From Candidatus Gastranaerophilales bacterium (lineage in GTDB: Bacteria > Cyanobacteriota > Vampirovibrionia > Gastranaerophilales > Gastranaerophilaceae): a DNA stretch of 64,000 bases. The stretch is taken from NCBI GenBank assembly GCA_944327225.1, contig CALVGZ010000002.1:84579-148578 (forward strand), given 5' to 3'. Below are positions 46,406 to 55,469 of this stretch, piece by piece; the stretch's first letter is position 1; each line of letters starts with the position of its first letter. Under the pieces are notes generated by a model that saw only the letters and a program-made list of their open reading frames with translations, was not told where the DNA came from and made no database searches. The position numbers and the translations under genes are program-made.

Positions 46406-47297
46406 TTATTGCCCCTTTAAAATACCCTAAAAATTCGATAAAAACATTTTTTCCGAGTGCAAAATGTGTGAAAAAATAGTATGCAACCGGAATTGCAAAA
46501 ATGTATCCGTCAAACCTATCAAGCATTCCGCCATGTCCCGGGAGAATGTCGCTTGAATCCTTAACTCCCGCATCTCTTTTTATTAAGGATTCCGATAAAT
46601 CCCCTAATTGTGCGGAAGCTGTTATAATTATGCCGCCAATTATTGCTTGACATAGATTAAGTTTTGTATAAAAAATACCAAAAATTGAAATAAATATGGC
46701 ACATAAAGCTCCGCCGATAGCTCCTTCAATTGTTTTTTTGGGACTTATAACTTCCGCTAATTTATGTTTTCCGAATCGAACCCCAAAATAGTATGCTCCA
46801 ATATCTGTCATAGCGACAGCCAAAAAGACAAACATTAAAAGCCCTAATCCTTCTGAATATGAGAATTGAAAAGCACTAACCCTGCTCATGCCTATTTGAC
46901 GGATTAAAAGCAGGTGGCATGGAAGCCATCCGCAATAAAGTGCCCCTAAAATTGTTGTTGCCACATTTACGATATACGGTTGACGTCCTCTGAAAAGAAC
47001 TATTAAAAAAGATGCCATTATGGTTAAAGTGAGCATAGGGGGTACTAAATCAAATCTTCGAAAGAATATTAGTGTTGCAAAAACAAAATCAGAAAATAAG
47101 ATAATGGTTAGACTCGGATGAAAACCTTTATATTTTAAGATTTTTACAAATTCTTTTGAGCAAAGAGCAATAATCAAAAGTAGCGACAAAAATAAGGGAA
47201 GCGAGCCTAAAATAATTGCTGCTATTGATATGATTGAAATTATGACCCCAGTTATTACTCTTTTTGGCTTATCTTTTTTTACAACAGCATCTTCCAA
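46392..47297 (-). CDS. cdsA: phosphatidate cytidylyltransferase
   Basis: Makes CDP-diacylglycerol for phospholipid synthesis in the inner membrane. 301 aa, about eight membrane helices, with 'SPKKTIEGAIGG' and the C-terminal signature 'SDILPGHGGMLDRFDGYIFA'. The start is TTG 47297, with 'ggag' just upstream; no in-frame ATG is nearby. Follows frr closely in the pyrH operon. Confidence 0.94.
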   Translation of the reverse strand: MEDAVVKKDKPKRVITGVIISIISIAAIILGSLPLFLSLLLIIALCSKEFVKILKYKGFHPSLTIILFSDFVFATLIFFRRFDLVPPMLTLTIMASFLIVLFRGRQPYIVNVATTILGALYCGWLPCHLLLIRQIGMSRVSAFQFSYSEGLGLLMFVFLAVAMTDIGAYYFGVRFGKHKLAEVISPKKTIEGAIGGALCAIFISIFGIFYTKLNLCQAIIGGIIITASAQLGDLSESLIKRDAGVKDSSDILPGHGGMLDRFDGYIFAIPVAYYFFTHFALGKNVFIEFLGYFKGAINVYF

Positions 47298-47300
47298 CGC

Positions 47301-47861
47301 TTATATCTCCATAACCTCTTTTTCTTTGGCACTTACGGTTTCATCAACAATTTTTGTGAATTTATCGGTAATTTTTTGAATTTGATCAAGACCATCTTTT
47401 ATTGTATCTTCAGGCAGATTTTCATTTTTTTCAAGTTTTTTTATTGCGTCTTGCATATCTCTGCGTACGTTTCTGATTGCAACTTTTGCTTCTTCGCCTA
47501 TTGCTTTAACTTCTTTGGCTAATTCTTTTCTTCTATCTTGTGTTAAAGGTGGGAATTGAAGGCGGATAACCATACCGTCAGAATTTGGCGTAATTCCGAT
47601 TTCGGCTTTAACTATTGCTTTTTCTATTTCTTTTATAATTGATTTGTCAAATGGAGTTATAACAAGGGTTGTACCTTCTGAAACAGAAACCTGTGCAAGT
47701 TGGCGAAGTCCGGTTGGAGCTCCGTAGTAATCAACTAAAACTTTATCTAAGATTAAAGGATTAGCCCTTCCGGTTCTGACTGAAGCCAGTTCTTTTGAAA
47801 GTTGAACGGTGCATTTTTCCATTTTTTCGTTTGCTTGTTTTTTAATTTCATCAATTGACAT
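47301..47861 (-). CDS. frr: ribosome recycling factor
   Basis: 186 aa, standard length, 'SVRTGRANPLILDKVLVDYYG' near the start and 'RNVRRDMQDAIKKLEKN' later. Splits post-termination ribosomes with EF-G. Excellent ribosome site 'aggagaa'. Second gene of pyrH-frr-cdsA-rnc-rpe. Confidence 0.97.
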   Translation of the reverse strand: MSIDEIKKQANEKMEKCTVQLSKELASVRTGRANPLILDKVLVDYYGAPTGLRQLAQVSVSEGTTLVITPFDKSIIKEIEKAIVKAEIGITPNSDGMVIRLQFPPLTQDRRKELAKEVKAIGEEAKVAIRNVRRDMQDAIKKLEKNENLPEDTIKDGLDQIQKITDKFTKIVDETVSAKEKEVMEI

Positions 47862-47879
47862 TTTATTTCTCCTAAATTA

Positions 47880-48602
47880 TTATTCGGTTACTATAGTTCC
47901 TATGTTTTCATTGTTTAAAATTTTAATTATGCTGTCCTCAAGGTTAAAATCAAAAACACATATTGGAATATTATTTTGTTTACATAAAGCACAAGAAGTT
48001 AAATCCATAACTTTTAGACCTTTTACGATTATATCGTCATAGCTTATTTTATCATATTTTATAGCATTTTTGTTTATTTTAGGATCGTCCGAATAAATTC
48101 CGTCTACTCCGTTTTTTGCCATTAACATAGCATCTGCTCCAATTTCGGCTGCTCTTAAAGCTGCTGCGGTGTCTGTTGTGAAAAATGGGTTTCCGGTACC
48201 TGCCGCAAAAATAACAACTCTGCCTTTTTCAAGGTGTCTTATTGCTTTAAATCTTATGTATGGTTCTGCGATTTTTTCCATGTTAATTGCAGATTGAACT
48301 CTGCAGCTTACTCCTATTTTTCTTAATTCGGATTGAAGTGCAATAGCGTTCATGACGGTTGCGAGCATACCTACATAATCTCCTGAAGCTTGGTCCATTC
48401 CGAGTTTTTTAGAATTGTTCATACCTCTAAAAATATTTCCGCCTCCGACCACAACAGCAATTTGTACTCCCAGATTATAGGCTTTTTTTATTTCTTTACA
48501 TATTTTTTCAACAGGTTCAGGATCTATTCCAAATTGTTGAGAGCCTAAAAGAGCTTCTCCGGAGATTTTAAGAAGAATTTTTTTGTATTTTAAATTGCTC
48601 AT
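47880..48602 (-). CDS. pyrH: UMP kinase
   Basis: 240 aa amino-acid-kinase fold. 'LLKISGEALLG', 'VVVGGGNIFRG', 'MDQASGDYVGMLATVMNAIAL' and 'GTGNPFFTTDTAAALRA' are all present. Makes UDP. First of the operon; 'aaaaaggtg' precedes the ATG, and a minus-strand TATAAT at 48647-48652 is the likely -10. rpsB and tsf, often upstream, are absent. Confidence 0.97.
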   Translation of the reverse strand: MSNLKYKKILLKISGEALLGSQQFGIDPEPVEKICKEIKKAYNLGVQIAVVVGGGNIFRGMNNSKKLGMDQASGDYVGMLATVMNAIALQSELRKIGVSCRVQSAINMEKIAEPYIRFKAIRHLEKGRVVIFAAGTGNPFFTTDTAAALRAAEIGADAMLMAKNGVDGIYSDDPKINKNAIKYDKISYDDIIVKGLKVMDLTSCALCKQNNIPICVFDFNLEDSIIKILNNENIGTIVTE

Positions 48603-48667
48603 TTAACACCTTTTTCAAAACATAATTCAAAAAATAATATAAATCAATTATACACAAGATTTTGTCA

Positions 48668-49891
48668 ATGTGTAATAATTTAATCATGCCATTGCATAAT
48701 TTGTTAAAAAATATTACTTCAAAAGACATTAATCTTTCAAAAAGTACAATAAAAGAGCTTATAAAATCAGCCGATTTGGCTAATTTTAACGAGTTGGTCA
48801 AGAATTCTGATTTTATTTTTTCTTTTATAAAAGAAAGAATTATTAATGATTTTGTTAAGTTAATTAACAAAAATGAATTGGATTGCGTTTTTGAATTTGC
48901 AAAAATATATAATTCTGATTTTGAAGATTTAATTGTAAAATCGTGGTTGAAGTTTGCGGATGAAGATTTGACGGACAGGATATTAGAATTATTTGAAAAC
49001 GGTTCTAATGATGAAAAAGCTTATTGTGCTAAATATTTTGGCTGTATAAAAGATACATTGGCACTTGAAATATTATATAAGAATTCTTATTCGGATTTCC
49101 TGCCTTTAAAAATTAATTGTGCAAAGACATTGAATCTGTTTAATGATAAAAAAATTATAGATGAGATGAAAAATATAATATTAAATTCAAATGATGAATT
49201 TGAAAAAGTTTCGGATTATATTTTTATTTTAGCGTATGGCGGAGTTGATGCAGTTAAGTTTTGTCTTGCAAATTGTTTTAATAGTCCTTTTTTGCCTGAT
49301 ATAATATCTAATTTGTTGGATTTTAATGATTTTTACTTTCTAAAAAATAATTTAAACGAAAATTTAATAGTTAGGGTTTTTAGTGTTTTGGTGGAAAATT
49401 ATCCTGAAAATATACCCTTAAACACCTTAGTGTATTATCAAGTTTTTGATTTTATCAAATATATATCAAATTTAAAAAGTCAGTATGCAAAAAATGTTTT
49501 GGCAATTTGCAAGCTTGATTTTAAAGAATATATAAGTAATGAAGTTTATAATTATGATTTGGATAAAGATTCAAAATATGAACTTAAAAAAATTGTTGAT
49601 TATTTGAATTCGATTAATATTGATTTTAGTTTTTTAAAAGAAGAAATTAATGTCGGTTATTCTTCTTATCGTTTTGAAATGGCTTTAAAAGTTATAAATG
49701 AATATAAACTTAAAGAATACGCTGAACAATTGGCTGATTTAATTAACGCTAATAAACTTTCTTTAGAGTATTTAAGCCGGTCGACTCAGGTATTAAAAAC
49801 TCTTAAAAAAACTGATTTAATTAAAAAGGAAGTTATAGAAGATATTAAAAACGATAATATAAAAGCTTTTATTGAGGATTGTTGCCGTTAG
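48668..49891 (+). CDS. HEAT-like helical repeat protein, unknown
   Basis: 407 aa, all-helical and very rich in Asn/Asp/Leu/Ile; repeats such as 'SNDEKAYCAKYFGCIKDTLALEILYK' resemble HEAT/PBS-lyase repeats used for protein binding. No signal peptide. ATG 48668 is used (48686 is possible); neither has a ribosome site, and the AT-rich promoter overlaps that of pyrH, so the message may be nearly leaderless. The 3' end overlaps ftsQ by 23 nt, tail to tail. Confidence 0.7.
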   Translation: MCNNLIMPLHNLLKNITSKDINLSKSTIKELIKSADLANFNELVKNSDFIFSFIKERIINDFVKLINKNELDCVFEFAKIYNSDFEDLIVKSWLKFADEDLTDRILELFENGSNDEKAYCAKYFGCIKDTLALEILYKNSYSDFLPLKINCAKTLNLFNDKKIIDEMKNIILNSNDEFEKVSDYIFILAYGGVDAVKFCLANCFNSPFLPDIISNLLDFNDFYFLKNNLNENLIVRVFSVLVENYPENIPLNTLVYYQVFDFIKYISNLKSQYAKNVLAICKLDFKEYISNEVYNYDLDKDSKYELKKIVDYLNSINIDFSFLKEEINVGYSSYRFEMALKVINEYKLKEYAEQLADLINANKLSLEYLSRSTQVLKTLKKTDLIKKEVIEDIKNDNIKAFIEDCCR

Positions 49892-50852
49892 AAATATTTT
49901 CTTCCCGTTTGTTTTCTTCTGTATTTTGTTTTTCTTGTTTTTTATCTTCTTGGGTTTCAATATTGTTCGATTTGTTTTCGTTTAGTTTATTTTCGGACGG
50001 TTTAACTTCGGTTGTACCTTCAAGTCTTAAATAACAAGAATCTTCCCATCTTAAATCTATGTATTTTAATTTGTCTGTATTTTTCTTTGCAGCAGGTAAT
50101 ATTGAGGCTATTCTTTTTGCTCTTGAAATTGCTGAGTCATTTATTTCGCCGAATCTAATCAAATAATTATCCAGCATGATATAAACATCTTTTTGATTTC
50201 TTATATCTATGTATTTAACAATAAGTCCTGAGTAGGCTTCCATTGCTTTTGTTAATTTTAAAATTTCTTCTACTTTCTTTTTGTCCCAAACCTCGTCATG
50301 ACCGTTTCTGACGCCATAGGTTAAAAGTTTTTTAGCTTTTATATTAGGGCTGAAAGGCAGATAATCATGGTCAATCAGGATTCCATCCGAAGATAGTGCA
50401 GAGTTCGGTTCCGATTCAAGATTGGGTGCAAGTAAAAACGCGGGTGTTCTTTCTTCAATAGTAATAACTAATCTTGCAGGAAACCAATAACGTCTTACAT
50501 AAACTTTTTTCACAGGTTGTAATTGTCCAATATTATTTTCAAGTTCGGATGTATCGAGTCTAAAAATTTGAGTATATGGAAGTTGGGTTTGACGAACCAT
50601 ATTTATAATTTTATAGTTAGGTGTGATAATATTGCCTTGAATTTTTAAGACCGCGGGGTCCGCTTTTGCGAGTTTATTAGAATCAATGTACCATTGAGGC
50701 AGTTTTAGTGCTTTAATTCCGAAATACGAAATTAAAATAATCATAATTAAAGATAAAAGTATGCGTAATCTTTGTAAATTTGCACGATTAGCAGCAATTT
50801 GTCTTTTGATTTTATTTGCTTTGAGTCTTCTTTTTTGATAAAGTAGTCCCAT
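49869..50852 (-). CDS. ftsQ: cell division protein FtsQ
   Basis: Bitopic divisome protein. 327 aa: basic cytoplasmic start, one membrane helix (about 30-48, 'ILLSLIMIILISYFGIKAL'), POTRA domain ('LKIQGNIITPNYKIINMVRQ', about 70-140), then the FtsQ beta-domain ('VKKVYVRRYWFPARLVITIE', 'YIDIRNQKDVYIML'). The last 45 residues are an unusual Lys/Glu/Asn-rich tail. Final gene of the murC-murB-ddl-ftsQ operon; ftsA/ftsZ are not here. Confidence 0.88.
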   Translation of the reverse strand: MGLLYQKRRLKANKIKRQIAANRANLQRLRILLSLIMIILISYFGIKALKLPQWYIDSNKLAKADPAVLKIQGNIITPNYKIINMVRQTQLPYTQIFRLDTSELENNIGQLQPVKKVYVRRYWFPARLVITIEERTPAFLLAPNLESEPNSALSSDGILIDHDYLPFSPNIKAKKLLTYGVRNGHDEVWDKKKVEEILKLTKAMEAYSGLIVKYIDIRNQKDVYIMLDNYLIRFGEINDSAISRAKRIASILPAAKKNTDKLKYIDLRWEDSCYLRLEGTTEVKPSENKLNENKSNNIETQEDKKQEKQNTEENKREENISNGNNPQ

Positions 50853-50856
50853 TTTA

Positions 50857-51816
50857 TTAATTTAGCTCCGATGTTTTTAAAATTATATCAACTAATTGAT
50901 TGTAGTCTATTCCCATTGCATTGGCTTGAGCAGGTAAATCAGAAGTATCTGTCATTCCGGGATTAGTGTTTATTTCTAATACATATGGTATGTTATTGTG
51001 TACTAAAAAGTCAACTCTTGATAAACCTTTGCAGCCTGTCATTTTATGAGCAAGTATGGCTATATTTTGTATTTTTTCTGTTAATTGTTTATCAAAATCT
51101 GCGGGAAGTATAAATTCCGTTAAACCTTTTGTATATTTTGCTTCATAGTCATACCATTCGGTTTTTGTTTTAAAACCTAGTATTGGTGTTGCAAAGATTT
51201 TATATTCATTGTTTTCATTAGTTTCAAGTACACCTACTGTTGCGGATTTTCCTTCTAAATATTCCTCAATTAAGATTTCTTTATCACATTTAAAAGCTTT
51301 ATTAAGTGCTTTATTTAGAGTTTCATCGTTTTTATTTACTTTTGTCATTCCGATTGATGACCCTTCTCTTGAAGGTTTTATTATAATCGGGAAATTTAGA
51401 TTTTTAACTTTTTTAATCGCTTCTTCTTTTGATGTTGCATTTTCTGATTTAATTAAAGGAATTTCTTTATTGGTTGATAAAATTTTTTTTGTCATAATTT
51501 TATCCATACAAATAGCACTTGCCATAACATTGCAACCTGTATACGGAATGTTAAGAAATTCTAAAACACCTTGTACGCAACCGTCTTCTCCGTATCTTCC
51601 ATGGAGTACGTTAAAAGCATATTCTATTTTGGTGTCGGTTAAAGTTGATGCGATATTTCTATCTACATCAATTAAAGTTACATCTTTGTAGCCTAATTCA
51701 ATTAATGCTTTAAAAACATTTCTTCCTGAACGAAGGGAAACTTCTCTCTCGTTTGAAAGCCCGCCGCAAAGAACACCGATTTTTGAATTTTTATTTATTT
51801 TTTTAGTATTTTCCAT
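50857..51816 (-). CDS. ddl: D-alanine--D-alanine ligase
   Basis: 319 aa ATP-grasp enzyme. 'VLCGGLSNEREVSLRSG' (N-terminal D-Ala site), 'FPIIIKPSREGSSIGMTKV', and the Mg2+ site 'YVLEINTNPGMTDTSDLP'. Makes the D-Ala-D-Ala dipeptide for peptidoglycan. Overlaps murB by 22 nt and sits 4 nt before ftsQ. Confidence 0.96.
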   Translation of the reverse strand: MENTKKINKNSKIGVLCGGLSNEREVSLRSGRNVFKALIELGYKDVTLIDVDRNIASTLTDTKIEYAFNVLHGRYGEDGCVQGVLEFLNIPYTGCNVMASAICMDKIMTKKILSTNKEIPLIKSENATSKEEAIKKVKNLNFPIIIKPSREGSSIGMTKVNKNDETLNKALNKAFKCDKEILIEEYLEGKSATVGVLETNENNEYKIFATPILGFKTKTEWYDYEAKYTKGLTEFILPADFDKQLTEKIQNIAILAHKMTGCKGLSRVDFLVHNNIPYVLEINTNPGMTDTSDLPAQANAMGIDYNQLVDIILKTSELN

Positions 51817-52724
51817 TTTTCTTTCTCGCTTTTGCTCATTTTTCCAATATATATTATTTCAGGAGTAAGTTCTATATTAAATTTTTCTTTTACTCTTGAA
51901 TACATTTCAAAAATAACATCAATATAGTCGTTTGAAGTTGCTTTCCCTTTGTTTATTACAAAATTGCAATGATTTTCCCAAACTTGTACATCGCCTATTT
52001 GAAATCCTCGAAGTCCGCATTTATCAATTAAAGCACCTGCAGATAGTTCGCAATTTTCGGGATTTTTAAAGACTGAACCTGCATTTGGCATGGAAAGATT
52101 TGGTTGTCTGTTTTTTCTAAAAATTATATTTTCATCCATTTTGGATTTTATTTCTTCTTGTGAAGTTTTTTTAAGTTTAAATTTGGCACTTAAAAGAATA
52201 TATGGTTTTTCTTTTAAAATTGAATGCCTGTATGAAAAATTCATATCTTCTTTTTTTAAGGTTATAATTTTATTTTTTTCCAAATCATAAATTTTTGCAC
52301 TTATAAAACTGTCGCTTATTGAACAACCATGTGCTCCTGCGTTCATATAGCAAGCTCCGCCAAGTGATGCCGGAATGCCGATTAAAAATTCAAATCCGCT
52401 TAATTTTTTATCAAGTGCAAGTTTTGATAGTGTTTGTACTTTTATACCGGCTTGAGCTTCAACAACATCACCTACGGTAATTACAGATTTTATTTTGCCT
52501 GTATATATTAATGGTTCGTCTATTCCCTTTGAAGAAAAGAGAACATTTGATCCATTTCCGATTATGATGGGGTTTGAGTTTTTGAATTTTTTTAAAAGAG
52601 TAATTAATTCACCATCATTGTCGGGTATGTAAAATAATTTTGCAGTTGATTTAATTTTTAGAGTGTTATAGTTTGTCAATTGAAAATCATTATAAAATTT
52701 TATATCATTTTGTGAGCAAATCAT
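51795..52724 (-). CDS. murB: UDP-N-acetylenolpyruvoylglucosamine reductase
   Basis: 309 aa FAD enzyme that makes UDP-MurNAc. FAD-binding 'IIGNGSNVLFSSKGI', 'GIPASLGGACYMNAGAHGC' and the catalytic 'NAGSVFKNP' (Ser as proton donor, type IIb-like) are clear. Overlaps murC by 20 nt and ddl by 22. Confidence 0.95.
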   Translation of the reverse strand: MICSQNDIKFYNDFQLTNYNTLKIKSTAKLFYIPDNDGELITLLKKFKNSNPIIIGNGSNVLFSSKGIDEPLIYTGKIKSVITVGDVVEAQAGIKVQTLSKLALDKKLSGFEFLIGIPASLGGACYMNAGAHGCSISDSFISAKIYDLEKNKIITLKKEDMNFSYRHSILKEKPYILLSAKFKLKKTSQEEIKSKMDENIIFRKNRQPNLSMPNAGSVFKNPENCELSAGALIDKCGLRGFQIGDVQVWENHCNFVINKGKATSNDYIDVIFEMYSRVKEKFNIELTPEIIYIGKMSKSEKEKWKILKK

Positions 52725-54081
52725 TTATTATACCGCCAATTTTTGTTATGTCTCCGGCACCCAATGTTAAGACAATATCATCTTTTTTTAATTCAGGTGT
52801 GATTTTTTTAGCCGCTTCGTTTATGTTTCCTTTTATGTATGTTGCATTAATTCCTTTTTTTGAAATTTCAACAGCAAAATTTTTGGAGTTAAAGTCGTCT
52901 AAGGGCTTATCTCCGGCATTAAATACGTCAACTATATATAATTTATCGACCACATTAAAACTTTCCAGAAATTCATTCCACAAACTTTTTAGTCTTGTAT
53001 ATCTATGGGGTTGGAATATTGCAATTTTCCTATTTTTTATGTTTTTAATTGCATTTAAAGTTGTTTTAATTTCAGTTGGGTGATGTGCATAATCATCAAT
53101 TATTTTTATTCCGTTTGTGTTTGTTATGATTTGAAATCTTCTTCCCATTCCACTAAATTCTTCGAAATATTTTCCGTATTTTTCAAAATTTAATCCTAAG
53201 AAATCAAGTACGGCAGTTATTGCAAGGGCATTATAAACATTATGTTCCCCAGGAATTATAAGTTTAATTTTTCCTAATAATTTATTTTTTTTGTATATTT
53301 CAAAAGAGGTTTCAAAATCATCAAAAATAATGTTTTTTGCTTGGTAGTTTGCATTGTTTTTAATTCCATAAGTTATTATGTTGTCATTTTCGATGATTTT
53401 TATAAGTTTGTTGTTTCCTTCATTATCAATATTTATAAAAATTTTTCCGTTTGATTTTAAATTTTTTGTTGTCGTTTCAAAAGTTTTTAAAATGTCTTTA
53501 AGTCCGTTTTTGTAGAAATCAAGATGATCTTCTTCAAGATTGTTGATAACAAGGTAATTAGGGTGATATTTTGTAATGGAACCGTCTGATTCATCAAGTT
53601 CTGCTATAAAATATTTAGAATTTTTATATGAGTTTGCATTTGTATTGTAATGAGGAAGTATCCCTCCTATTGCATAGGCAGGATTTTTTTGAGTTTTTTC
53701 TAAAATGAAAGCTAACATTCCGCTGGTTGTAGTTTTTCCATGGGTTCCGGATAAACCTATGAATGTTTCAAATTTTTCGGAAATGAACTTTAAGCAATCT
53801 GAGCGGTGCATAATTTCAAGATTAAGTTCTTTTGCTTTGATAAGTTCAGGGTTATCTTCTTTTATGGCAGAAGATATTACAATTATGGGATTGCCTTTAA
53901 TATTTTTTTCATTTTGGCCAATAAAAATTTTTGCTCCCAGTTTTTCAACGATTTTTGTATATTTACTTTCCGATAAATCTGAACCTGATACTTTATATCC
54001 TTGCTGTAGAAGAATTTTGGCTAATGCACTTTGTCCTACTCCGCCTATTGCTATAAAATGAAAGTCGTAATTCTCCATCAT
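52705..54081 (-). CDS. murC: UDP-N-acetylmuramate--L-alanine ligase
   Basis: 458 aa, normal size. 'FIAIGGVGQSALAKILL' (Rossmann), the ATP loop 'LSGTHGKTTTSGML' and 'DDYAHHPTEIK'. Adds the first L-Ala of the peptidoglycan stem. ATG 54081 overlaps the upstream glycosyltransferase stop by ATGA with 'aagga' before it; 37 further in-frame codons upstream belong to the glycosyltransferase gene region. Confidence 0.96.
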   Translation of the reverse strand: MMENYDFHFIAIGGVGQSALAKILLQQGYKVSGSDLSESKYTKIVEKLGAKIFIGQNEKNIKGNPIIVISSAIKEDNPELIKAKELNLEIMHRSDCLKFISEKFETFIGLSGTHGKTTTSGMLAFILEKTQKNPAYAIGGILPHYNTNANSYKNSKYFIAELDESDGSITKYHPNYLVINNLEEDHLDFYKNGLKDILKTFETTTKNLKSNGKIFINIDNEGNNKLIKIIENDNIITYGIKNNANYQAKNIIFDDFETSFEIYKKNKLLGKIKLIIPGEHNVYNALAITAVLDFLGLNFEKYGKYFEEFSGMGRRFQIITNTNGIKIIDDYAHHPTEIKTTLNAIKNIKNRKIAIFQPHRYTRLKSLWNEFLESFNVVDKLYIVDVFNAGDKPLDDFNSKNFAVEISKKGINATYIKGNINEAAKKITPELKKDDIVLTLGAGDITKIGGIINDLLTK

Positions 54082-55388
54082 TTTATTCCTTTTATGCTGA
54101 CTGTTGCAACACCATGTTGTGTTTTTCCCCAGTCCATGGTTTTTTTGGTAAAAATTATTTTGAAAATGATAAACATAGCAATAGGAAACCAAATGGTAAT
54201 AAAGTAAATTGATGTTACTATTGATTCATAGCATGAACGCCAAAAGCTGTAATGAGAATATTTTTTTAAACTGTATATAAATCCGCAGGTGAAGAATATT
54301 CCTGTTGCAACAACCACAATAATTGATGAAAGTATGCTATTTTGATAACCTTTGACGAAATGAAAAGCTTGGATTATAATTTCGGCTATTAACCAGAGAG
54401 GAAGCAGGAACTCTGTTATATATGCTATTAAGTCAAAACCTACCCTAAGAGACATATCTTTTGAAGTAAATACGTCTTTAGCGTATTCAAGATATCTTCT
54501 TATTGAGCCTTCAACCCATCTTCTTCTCTGGCGTATTAGAGCGGAAAAAGTTATAACACCTTCTTCATATACTTTTATTTCAGGGCAAAATCTTATATCC
54601 CAACCTTTTACGTGCAGTCTTGTTGACATATCCAAATCATCAGTTATTGTGTCTTCGTTCCAACCGTTAATACTGTTAAGTGCTAATCTTTTAATAAGTT
54701 CACCGTTTCCTCTGAGTTCTACCGCACCTCTTACTGCATCTCTTCCTGCTTGTAAGTGAGTATCCAGAATGTATTCATTGCATTGACATTTGGTTAAAAA
54801 GTTTTGCTTAGCATTTATTATTACTTTCTGTGCTTGAACCGCTCCGACATCAGCAGGAGCAAGTGCTGCTATCATGTTTGACAAAAAATCTTTCTCAACT
54901 TTTGCATCTGCATCAAATACAAGTATAGCTTCACCTTTTGCAATTTTCATTGCATCATTTAAAACAGCTGATTTTCCGGGTGTTGCACTTTCAAGTCTTA
55001 TAAGAGTTTTTATTTTATCATATTTTTCAGAAAGTTCGTGGATGATTTTTGCTGTATCATCTGTTGATCTGTCATCAATTAAAATTATTTCAAAATCTTT
55101 ATAATCCAGATTTAAGATATTTAAAGCGGTTTCTTTAATAACTTCGTGTTCATTATGACATGGAATCAGGATTGATACAAAAGGATGATAAGTATAGTCA
55201 ACAATAGGAGGGCATTTTTTTAGTTTTCTTTTGCGGTATTTCATTGCAATGTACATATAAAAAGTGTACAAAAACATGAAGCCGATTAGAAATATAATTG
55301 CCCACATTGTATTAAAATAGTTTTGGAATATAACTAAAAATGCGATAAGAAATGAAATTATAATTAATAAAGCTATTCTTTCTTTCAT
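54078..55388 (-). CDS. processive family 2 glycosyltransferase (membrane)
   Basis: 436 aa. Two N-terminal membrane helices, cytoplasmic GT2 domain (about 50-290) with 'IPCHNEHEVIKE', 'ILIDDRSTDDT', the DxD 'VFDADAKV', the acceptor-site 'TDDLDMSTRL' and the processive signature 'QRRRW', then four C-terminal helices. Similar to cellulose synthase/poly-GlcNAc synthase type enzymes; makes and probably extrudes a surface glycan or lipid-linked sugar. It opens the operon leading into murC (ATGA overlap), an uncommon pairing that suggests coordination with the cell wall. Confidence 0.88.
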   Translation of the reverse strand: MKERIALLIIISFLIAFLVIFQNYFNTMWAIIFLIGFMFLYTFYMYIAMKYRKRKLKKCPPIVDYTYHPFVSILIPCHNEHEVIKETALNILNLDYKDFEIILIDDRSTDDTAKIIHELSEKYDKIKTLIRLESATPGKSAVLNDAMKIAKGEAILVFDADAKVEKDFLSNMIAALAPADVGAVQAQKVIINAKQNFLTKCQCNEYILDTHLQAGRDAVRGAVELRGNGELIKRLALNSINGWNEDTITDDLDMSTRLHVKGWDIRFCPEIKVYEEGVITFSALIRQRRRWVEGSIRRYLEYAKDVFTSKDMSLRVGFDLIAYITEFLLPLWLIAEIIIQAFHFVKGYQNSILSSIIVVVATGIFFTCGFIYSLKKYSHYSFWRSCYESIVTSIYFITIWFPIAMFIIFKIIFTKKTMDWGKTQHGVATVSIKGIK

Positions 55389-55469
55389 TATCTTTTAATG
55401 TAACAATCTCTCTATACTATGTTTAGATTTTATCAAAAAAAAATTTAAAAATATACTGTTGTGAATTTA

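Noticed and set aside
54082-54192. A 37-residue N-terminal extension of MurC
   Set aside because: It lies wholly inside the glycosyltransferase gene, while ATG 54081 has a ribosome site and the normal family start.
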